From positions 744,001 through 808,000 of the forward strand of contig NZ_AP014637.1 in assembly GCF_000829415.1 (NCBI RefSeq): a DNA stretch of 64,000 bases. Direction: 5' to 3'. This DNA is from Pseudomonas sp. StFLB209. GTDB lineage: Bacteria; Pseudomonadota; Gammaproteobacteria; Pseudomonadales; Pseudomonadaceae. This document shows, piece after piece, positions 58,472 through 64,000 of this stretch. Each line of letters starts with the position of its first letter. The first letter of the stretch is position 1. Below the pieces are notes generated by a model that saw nothing but the letters and a program-made list of their open reading frames with translations, had not been told where the DNA came from and ran no database searches. A program made the position numbers and the translations under genes.

Positions 58472-59923
58472 ATGATTCCAGTAATCCTGTCAGGCGGTAG
58501 CGGTTCTCGACTCTGGCCACTGTCGCGCAAGCAATTTCCCAAGCAGTTCCTGGCATTGACCGGCGAACACACGCTGTTCCAGCAGACTCTGGAGCGCCTG
58601 GTGTTTGAGGGTATGGAAGAACCCATCGTCGTGTGCAACAAGGAACACCGCTTTATCGTCAACGAGCAACTCGCCGCACTGAACCTCGACACCCAGGCGA
58701 TCATCATGGAGCCGTTCGGCCGCAACACGGCACCGGCCGTGGCGCTGACCGCCATGCTGATGGTCAATGAAGGCAACGACGACCTGATGCTGGTGCTGCC
58801 GGCCGACCACGTGATCGAAGATCAGAAAGCCCTGCAACGCGCCCTGGCGCTGGCTACCATTGCTGCCGAACGTGGCGAGATGGTGCTGTTCGGCGTGCCG
58901 GCGACCAAACCGGAAACCGGCTACGGCTACATCCGCTCCACTGGCGACTCACTGCTGCCCGAAGGCGTGCGCCGGGTGCAGAGCTTCGTCGAGAAACCCG
59001 ACGAAAAACGCGCCAAAGAGTTCGTCGAAGCCGGTGGCTACTACTGGAACAGCGGCATGTTCCTGTTCCGCGCCAGCCGCTACCTCGAAGAGCTTAAAAA
59101 GCATGATCCGGACATCTACGACACCTGCGTGCTGACCCTTGAGCGCAGCAAGCAGGACGCCGGCAGCATCGACATTGACGAAGCCACCTTCGCCTGCTGC
59201 CCGGACAACTCCATCGACTACGCGGTCATGGAAAAGACCCAGCGTGCCTGTGTGGTGCCGCTGAGTGCCGGCTGGAGCGATGTGGGTTGCTGGTCGTCGC
59301 TGTGGGAGGTGCACGAGAAGGACAACCAGGGCAACGTCACCAAGGGTGATGTGGTTCTGCAAGACAGCCGCAACTGCATGATCCATGGCAACGGCAAGCT
59401 GGTGTCGGTGATCGGCCTGGACAACATCGTGGTGGTGGAAACCAAAGACGCGATGATGATCGCCCACAAAGACAAGGTCCAGGGCGTCAAGCAGATGGTC
59501 AACACCCTCAACGAGCGTGGCCGCAGCGAAACCCAGAACCATCTGGAAGTCTATCGTCCGTGGGGCTCCTACGACTCGGTGGACATGGGCGGGCGCTTCC
59601 AGGTCAAGCGTATCTCGGTCAAGCCGGGTGCCAGCCTGTCGCTGCAGATGCACCACCACCGCGCCGAGCACTGGATCGTGGTCTCGGGCACCGCCCAGGT
59701 GACCTGCGACGAGAACGTGTTCCTGCTCACCGAAAACCAGTCGACCTACATCCCGATCGCTTCGGTGCACCGCCTGAAAAACCCCGGCAAGATCCCGCTG
59801 GAAATCATCGAGGTGCAGTCGGGCAGCTACCTGGGTGAGGACGATATCGAGCGCTTCGAGGATGTCTACGGGCGCACCGACTCCATCGAGTCGGGGGTCA
59901 AGACCCAGACCATCGCACGCTGA
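58472..59923 (+). CDS. algA: Mannose-6-phosphate isomerase / GDP-mannose pyrophosphorylase
   Basis: A 483-residue bifunctional enzyme providing the first and third steps to GDP-mannose. The N-terminal nucleotidyltransferase has SGGSGSRLWPLSRKQFPKQF and FVEKPDEKRAKEFV. The C-terminal cupin (PMI, about 350-483) has SLQMHHHRAEHWIVVSG with metal-binding His residues. It is the last gene of the operon; the paired hairpin after it fits the operon end. GDP-mannose also serves LPS and Psl-type sugars. Confidence 0.98.
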   Translation: MIPVILSGGSGSRLWPLSRKQFPKQFLALTGEHTLFQQTLERLVFEGMEEPIVVCNKEHRFIVNEQLAALNLDTQAIIMEPFGRNTAPAVALTAMLMVNEGNDDLMLVLPADHVIEDQKALQRALALATIAAERGEMVLFGVPATKPETGYGYIRSTGDSLLPEGVRRVQSFVEKPDEKRAKEFVEAGGYYWNSGMFLFRASRYLEELKKHDPDIYDTCVLTLERSKQDAGSIDIDEATFACCPDNSIDYAVMEKTQRACVVPLSAGWSDVGCWSSLWEVHEKDNQGNVTKGDVVLQDSRNCMIHGNGKLVSVIGLDNIVVVETKDAMMIAHKDKVQGVKQMVNTLNERGRSETQNHLEVYRPWGSYDSVDMGGRFQVKRISVKPGASLSLQMHHHRAEHWIVVSGTAQVTCDENVFLLTENQSTYIPIASVHRLKNPGKIPLEIIEVQSGSYLGEDDIERFEDVYGRTDSIESGVKTQTIAR

Positions 59924-59953
59924 TTCAGCACCGCAACACCTGCAGCATCTGAT

Positions 59954-59979
59954 AACGCCCTGCCTTTGTGCAGGGCGTT
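59954..59979 (+). terminator. Probable terminator of the alginate operon
   Basis: AACGCCCTGC (59954-59963) pairs perfectly with GCAGGGCGTT (59970-59979), loop CTTTGT, 31 bp after the algA stop. The following bases (GTCGTTAT) are only weakly T-rich, so termination may be partial. Confidence 0.65.
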
Positions 59980-60034
59980 GTCGTTATGCCGATGGTAGGA
60001 TGACCCGCATCATCACGTGCGAGGACACTCTTCC

Positions 60035-60496
60035 ATGCTGATCGGCATCCTGTTGATCCTGACCTGGTTCATCTTGCTACTGCGCTATCCGGCCAAGGCT
60101 TTGCCGGTATCACTGGTGGCCGCCGTGGCGCTGGGTATCGTGGCCGCCACGGTCATCTGGCAAGACAGCCGGGAAACCCGCCAGCTGGAGCGCCTCGACC
60201 TGCGTTTGAATCTAGCGCAAAGCTGCCCGGCCGACCGGCCGTTGCAGGTGAGCATCACCAATACCAACAAGACGCCGCTGCGTGAGTTGCGCTGGCGGGT
60301 GGCGGTTTATGTGCCGGGCGACACGGTCAACCTGGCGGATAACACCTACAATTCGGCGCGTTATCGTGGGCCGGGTGAGTTGCAGGCTGGCGCTTCGTGG
60401 CAGGAGTGTTTGCCATTGCCGACATTGCGCAGTGGCTATCGGGCGCAGACCCTGGAGTTTCGGGCCGAGCATTTGCAGGGGAGTTTTTCCAACTGA
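60035..60496 (+). CDS. Small membrane-anchored hypothetical protein downstream of algA
   Basis: A 153-residue protein with one or two N-terminal helices (LIGILLILTWFILLL and LPVSLVAAVALGIVAATVIW) and a periplasmic-type beta domain (LQVSITNTNKTPLRELRWRV then VAVYVPGDTVNLAD). Two Cys (SCPAD, ECLPL) may form a disulfide. The ATG at 60035 has GAGG 10 nt upstream. I recall similar genes annotated as multidrug transporters, which the length does not support. Position after algA and a weak terminator leaves a link to alginate possible but unproven. Confidence 0.75.
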   Translation: MLIGILLILTWFILLLRYPAKALPVSLVAAVALGIVAATVIWQDSRETRQLERLDLRLNLAQSCPADRPLQVSITNTNKTPLRELRWRVAVYVPGDTVNLADNTYNSARYRGPGELQAGASWQECLPLPTLRSGYRAQTLEFRAEHLQGSFSN

Positions 60497-60509
60497 TTTG
60501 AGTGGCCAG

Positions 60510-60532
60510 GTAGGAGCGGCTTTAGCCGCGAA
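60510..60532 (+). repeat. Single REP, GTAGGAGCGGCTT class
   Basis: Same sequence class as the REPIN at 54786-54846, with one change (CTTTAGCC for CTTGAGCC). It forms a short self hairpin. It lies 14 bp after the hypothetical gene. Confidence 0.75.
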
Positions 60533-60582
60533 TTGGTCTTTAAACTGGTGCATGGACCATTATTGCGGTTGCCTATTCGTCA

Positions 60583-60776
60583 GGGTCCGCCCTGGGGCGA
60601 ACTTCCCTGCGTCCGGCATCGATTCGGGGGCCGGCGCGATGGGCGTCCTGCCCAGCGCACCTGCCCTTCATATCAAGAGCAGTGGCATCCCTGCCAGTTT
60701 CTCCCCCGAATCGACGCCTACCCTCGGCCAGCGCCCAAGTCGCGATTCGCGTCGTCTGTGCCATCTCGGTTTGAAA
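60583..60776 (+). repeat. 195-bp structured dispersed repeat, copy B
   Basis: Matches 26706-26900 with about 90 percent identity by eye and a few one-base gaps. The 16-bp arms are at 60615-60630 and 60703-60718. The double-hairpin module found just upstream of copy A is missing here. It fills most of the 343-bp gap before the SDR gene; the rest holds only a REP and the SDR ribosome site. Confidence 0.8.
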
Positions 60777-60839
60777 AGCAAGAGCAGATCGGCAGCGGCA
60801 ACGGCAGACATTAAAAGCAGTATTTTATAAGGACTCTAT

Positions 60840-61658
60840 ATGCCCATTACTCTGATCACCGGTTGTTCCAGCGGCATTGGCCGTGCGTTGGCTGATGCGT
60901 TGCATGCCGCCGGTCATGAGGTTTGGGCCACGGCGCGCAAGGCTGAGGATGTCACGGCGCTGGCCGCTGCGGGTTTCACTGCTGTGCAGCTGGACGTCAA
61001 CGATGCCGCCGGGCTGGCGCAATTGGCTGCACGGCTGGAAAACCACGGGCTGGATGTGCTGATCAATAACGCCGGTTACGGTGCGATGGGGCCGTTGCTC
61101 GATGGCGGTGTCGAAGCGATGCAGCGTCAGTTCGAAACCAATGTCTTTGCGGTGGTTGGGGTGACCCGTGCGCTATTCCCGGCATTGCGGCGCAATCGCG
61201 GCCTGATAGTGAATATCGGCAGTGTCTCGGGTGTGCTGGTGACGCCGTTTGCCGGTGCCTATTGCGCCTCCAAGGCGGCGGTGCATGCGCTTAGCGAAGC
61301 GTTGCGGCTGGAGCTGGCACCGTTTGGCATTCAGGTGATGGAAGTGCAGCCGGGCGCGATTGCTTCAAGCTTTGCGAAAAACGCCAGCCATGAGGCCGAG
61401 CAGTTACTTGATGAACAGTCGCCCTGGTGGCCGATCCGCGAAGGCATCCGCGCCCGTGCGCGTGCCTCCCAAGACAAGCCGACACCCGCCGAAGACTTCG
61501 CCCGTGGTGTGGTCGCCGCCCTGCAACGCCCTCGCCCGCCGCGCCTGTTACGGCTTGGAAATGGCTCGAAAGTCATGCCGCTGATGGCCTGGCTACTGCC
61601 TGGCAGCTTGCTTGGGTTTGCCTTGAAGAAGCGTTTTGGATTGGATCAGCGGTTGTAG
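60840..61658 (+). CDS. Short-chain dehydrogenase/reductase (classical SDR)
   Basis: A 272-residue NAD(P)-dependent oxidoreductase. The cofactor motif is TGCSSGIG, followed by NNAGYGAMGPL, the catalytic Ser near IGSVSG and the YxxxK pair in YCASKAAVHALSE. The C-terminal 40 residues extend beyond the core and include a hydrophobic helix (LMAWLLPGSLLGFAL). Substrate unknown. It is preceded by AAGGA. An IS200/IS605-type element begins within a few bases of its stop codon, but the gene itself looks intact. Confidence 0.92.
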   Translation: MPITLITGCSSGIGRALADALHAAGHEVWATARKAEDVTALAAAGFTAVQLDVNDAAGLAQLAARLENHGLDVLINNAGYGAMGPLLDGGVEAMQRQFETNVFAVVGVTRALFPALRRNRGLIVNIGSVSGVLVTPFAGAYCASKAAVHALSEALRLELAPFGIQVMEVQPGAIASSFAKNASHEAEQLLDEQSPWWPIREGIRARARASQDKPTPAEDFARGVVAALQRPRPPRLLRLGNGSKVMPLMAWLLPGSLLGFALKKRFGLDQRL

Positions 61659-61678
61659 CACTTGACATCCTCCCCGCC

Positions 61679-62748
61679 CTAAAGAGCGGGGATTCCTACA
61701 GCTAGACGGCGATGCCCCGCCGCAAGAATGTTCCGGGCCGCGTTCACATCGCGGTCGTGGGCTGTACCGCAGCACACGCAAGTCCATTCTCTTATTCGCA
61801 AACCGGCTCTACCTTTCGGACTGCTGGTGGAAATGCTTCCACAGCACGAACACGTCTGGGTGGTATAGCGCTCGGCTACAACCTCAAAAACAACGCCTGC
61901 CCGTTGGCACTTCTGCTCCAGCATTGTCTTGAGTTGGCCCCATCCTGCATCAAGCGTGGATTTGGCCATTTGAGTCTTTACGAGTTTTGCGCTGGCTACA
62001 TCGCCAACGAAAATGGCGGCGCAGCACTCAACCAGGGCGGTTGAGAACTTGTGTTGCGCATCTTTGCGCCGGTTCCTGATCCTGGCATGGAGGGCGCGAA
62101 CACGTGCCCTCTTGCCAGCACGCTGAGCGATGCCCAGCTTCTGCTCCAGGTGCGATATTGGCGCCCTATCAGCACTTGGCCCTCAGACGTTGTCGCCGCC
62201 GCTTTAAGGCCCAGGTCGATGCCAACTGCGGCAGTGCCGATGCACAGCTTGCTCTGAACCTGCACGCAGATATTGAGATACCAGCGCCCCCTGGCATCTT
62301 CACTGAAACTGCCGGCCCGCAGGGCATACTGACTTAAACCGTAGCTGTCCCACAGGCCAAACCTGAACCCGGCGAACTGAATCTGAGCATTCTTGTATTG
62401 CAAGGCACGCGCCTTGAATGGAATCCAGCCCAGACTGTATTTGGGGTTGCTCCTGCTGGACACCCGCCAATTGAGCCTGGAACGCTTGAACTGCTTACGG
62501 ACCTTGGCGTAGTCCTCGCAAACCTGCTGCACGGTGGGCGAGCCGATCTGCACGCCGTCGCATTTGCTTAATCCATTGGTCAGCTTTTGCAGGTCAAAAC
62601 CGGAGAGCCACTGGTGGCGTTCCCGGATGGCGCGATGACTCGTTTCATTGCAGTAGTTCCACACCAGATTGACCTCGCGCGCCATCGCAAGCAGCGTTTT
62701 CGCGTGCTTGTCTTTGATTCGGAGCTTGAGGGTCCTGGTGTGGTTCAT
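61679..62748 (-). pseudogene. tnpB: tnpB, RNA-guided endonuclease family, one frameshift
   Basis: Two frames join into one TnpB of about 356 residues. The N-terminal part (MNHTRTLKLRIKDKHAK to GIDLGLKAAATTSEG) holds the helical region and RuvC-I Asp. The frame then breaks near 62179-62184, and the second frame continues ISHLEQKLGIAQRAGKRARV through the zinc finger (CSCCG...CVCCG) and the RuvC-III Asp (HDRDVNAARNIL). The usual RuvC-II Glu position reads IFVGDVASAKL, without Glu. The stop codon lies in the 3' end hairpin, where TnpB guide (omega) RNAs arise. The frameshift makes it a pseudogene unless a sequencing error or programmed shift is involved. Confidence 0.87.
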
Positions 62749-62758
62749 GGCATGAATT

Positions 62759-62976
62759 ATGGTTTGGTCTTTCAAGCCATGGGTGGCGTTGTCGAATCGG
62801 GTGGCTTCACTCAAGAGGGTATCATCCAGACTGCTGCGTAAGCAGTTCGGGGATTTCCACCCTTGGCTCAAGCGAAGGGGTGTCCTCTGGTCGCCATCCT
62901 GCTTCGCCTCTAGCTGCGGCGGTGCGCCGATTGAAATCCTGCGCCAATACATCGAAGAACAGCAGACTCCCAACCA
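62759..62976 (+). pseudogene. tnpA: tnpA (Y1 transposase), N-terminal half missing
   Basis: About 72 codons resemble the C-terminal third of IS200-like TnpA: SNRVASLKRVSSRLLRKQF, GVLWSPSCFASSCGGAPIE and ILRQYIEEQQTPN. The last helix of this family carries the catalytic Tyr, here in RQYIEEQ. The upstream HUH metal-binding half is absent; the sequence instead abuts the divergent tnpB start. The open frame continues to 63199 without family likeness. Confidence 0.8.
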
Positions 62977-63070
62977 GGACGCCTGCGGCGTCCGCGCTCT
63001 CGACCTCGGGCTAAACCCCGAGGCTTCTCGCGCATATGGTGACGGGGGCGACAGTCATTGCTTCGAACAG

Positions 63071-63158
63071 CTTCGTGGGCAAGCCGACTCCCACCGGATG
63101 AGAGTCGTGCTTGCTAATCGCGTTACACACAAACTCTGTGGGAGGCTCTGCTGGCGAA
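63071..63158. repeat. REP-like pair between the IS remnant and the HlyD gene
   Basis: CTTCGTGGGCAAGCCGACTC (63071-63090) and, in inverted sense, GTGGGAGGCTCTGCTGGCGAA core from 63138 (shown as GTGGGAGGCTCTG). These belong to other REP classes than those at 23.4 and 54.8 kb, so at least three classes occur in this window. Confidence 0.55.
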
Positions 63159-63182
63159 CAGCATTCAACGCCGATACGTGCT

Positions 63183-64000
63183 TTACGGCCCCGCCTTGAG
63201 AATCACCGTACACGTCATCCCCGCCGCCAGCACAAAATCCTCCGGCCACGGATCAAGCCGGATGCGTACCGGCACCCGCTGGGCCAGGCGTACCCAGTTG
63301 AAGGTCGGGTTGACATCGGCCAGCAGCTCACGGCTTTGCGGGTTGTCGCGGTCGTAGATGCCGCGGGCGATGCTGTCGACCCGGCCGGTCAGGCGCTCGC
63401 CGCTCATCATCTCCAGTTCTGCCATATCGCCGACCTGCACATGGGGCAGTTTGGTTTCTTCGAAGTAGCCGTAAACCCAGAACGAATGCCGGTCGATCAG
63501 CGCCAGCTTGGCCTCGCCGGCATGGGCATAGTCGCCGCGATGCACGTTGAGGTTGGTTATGTAGCCGTCCACTGAAGCGCGCACCTGAGTGCGTTGCAGG
63601 TTCAGTTCGGCGATTTCCAGACGGGCCTGGGCCTGCCGGTAATCGGCTTCGGCGCTCAAGGCCAGATGCCCTGTATCATCGCGGTTTTCGGCAGAGATCA
63701 CCCGTGTATCCATGTCGGCGCGGCGCTTGGCATTGCTGGCGCGCATCTGCCAGGCGGCCTTGCGCGCAGCCACTTCGGCGCGGGCCTGCTTGACCGCCAG
63801 TTGGTAATAATCGGGGTCGATCTGCAGCAGCAGATCGCCCTTTTTCACTGTCTGGTTATCGCGCACCGCAACATCAACTACTCGCCCGGACACCTCCGGC
63901 GCCACGTTGATGATGTCGGCCCGCACCCGGCCATCGCGGGTCCAAGGGGTCTGCATGTAATGCACCCACACCGCACGCCCCAGCGCAATCGCCACGGCCA
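63183..64000 (-). CDS. HlyD-family periplasmic adaptor (EmrA/AaeA type), 3' part
   Basis: The C-terminal 270 residues or so of a membrane-fusion protein; the start lies past base 64000. Visible are VHYMQTPWTRDGRVRADIIN, VAPEVSGRVVDVAVRDNQTV (lipoyl-like half), a coiled-coil hairpin (KQARAEVAARKAAWQMRAS), the second lipoyl half (DGYITNLNVHRGDYAHAG) and the beta-barrel (GDMAELEMMSGERLTG). TPWTRDxR is typical of AaeA/EmrA-like adaptors for aromatic-acid or drug efflux. The transporter partner is outside the window, so substrate is unknown. Confidence 0.9.
   Translation of the reverse strand, partial: AVAIALGRAVWVHYMQTPWTRDGRVRADIINVAPEVSGRVVDVAVRDNQTVKKGDLLLQIDPDYYQLAVKQARAEVAARKAAWQMRASNAKRRADMDTRVISAENRDDTGHLALSAEADYRQAQARLEIAELNLQRTQVRASVDGYITNLNVHRGDYAHAGEAKLALIDRHSFWVYGYFEETKLPHVQVGDMAELEMMSGERLTGRVDSIARGIYDRDNPQSRELLADVNPTFNWVRLAQRVPVRIRLDPWPEDFVLAAGMTCTVILKAGP

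Larger units (their letters stand above)
61664..63023. mobile_element. Decayed IS200/IS605-family element (tnpB with truncated divergent tnpA)
   Basis: The segment holds a TnpB-type gene (minus) and the 3' part of a Y1 transposase gene (plus). Ends are marked by subterminal hairpins: CCCCGC...GCGGGG at 61672-61691 next to tnpB's end, and CCTCGGG...CCCGAGG at 63004-63023 after the tnpA remnant. Both loops contain CTAAA. The exact ends cannot be fixed because these elements have no terminal inverted repeats or target duplication. It lies directly after the SDR stop codon. It cannot move by itself: tnpA lacks its N-terminal half. Confidence 0.85.

Noticed and set aside
62974..63199. Continuation of the tnpA reading frame beyond the family end
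   Set aside because: It runs through the end hairpin of the element and a REP; no homology-like pattern is visible, so it is not counted as gene.

Overview
The window is a GC-rich chromosomal segment of a fluorescent Pseudomonas, most likely of the P. putida group. The evidence is gene content and order: edd/gap, a haem-uptake ECF cassette with haem oxygenase, a GcsR-linked glycine cleavage operon, lptFG/pepA/holC/valS, the third HU gene hupN, aapJQMP, rhlB, moaCDE and a complete 12-gene alginate operon. Several Pseudomonas REP classes fill the intergenic gaps. No rRNA, tRNA, CRISPR array or prophage was seen.

Layout. 1-1.5 kb: 5' end of edd diverging from gap, with a HexR-type operator between. 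1.7-6.8 kb: ECF sigma factor and FecR-type anti-sigma (minus), a Fur box, then a TonB haem receptor and haem oxygenase (plus). Both plus-strand genes are preceded by the same candidate ECF promoter (TTTTTACG-N18-CGTCTA). 6.9-7.7 kb: DUF454 and DUF5064 proteins. 7.8-14.0 kb: gcsR, three 18-bp GcsR-like operators, a sigma-54 promoter, gcvH-gcvP-gcvT. 14.4-15.3 kb: cold-shock protein and RDD protein. 15.5-20.4 kb: lptG/lptF diverging from pepA-holC-hypothetical. 20.5-26.5 kb: valS, rlmF, hupN, yejK and a membrane-anchored glutaredoxin. 26.9-30.0 kb: GST, NTF2-like protein, GIY-YIG protein and MFS transporter, all minus. 30.2-34.3 kb: aapJQMP (minus). 34.8-42.6 kb: carboxylesterase, rhlB, moaCDE, PIN-PhoH ATPase, a degenerate NodB-type protein and yaaA. 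42.6-59.9 kb: long algD upstream region with an AlgU promoter, then algD-8-44-K-E-G-X-L-I-J-F-A. 60.0-64.0 kb: hypothetical protein, SDR, a decayed IS200/IS605 element (frameshifted tnpB, truncated tnpA) and the end of an HlyD-family gene.

How the genes work together. Iron starvation (Fur) should release the sigma/anti-sigma pair, and the haem-loaded receptor would then activate sigma, which reads the twin promoters so that uptake and haem degradation rise together. GcsR should sense glycine and drive gcvHPT through sigma-54. The alginate operon holds precursor synthesis (algA, algD), polymerisation with c-di-GMP control (alg8, alg44), the periplasmic and export machinery (K, E, G, X, L) and O-acetylation (I, J, F). 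A REPIN stem-loop lies exactly between the export/modification block and the acetylation block.

The least explained content is a dispersed structured intergenic repeat of about 195 bp at 26.7 and 60.6 kb, the haem-system twin promoters, and the REPIN inside the alginate operon. I did not find a convincing wholly new multi-gene system.
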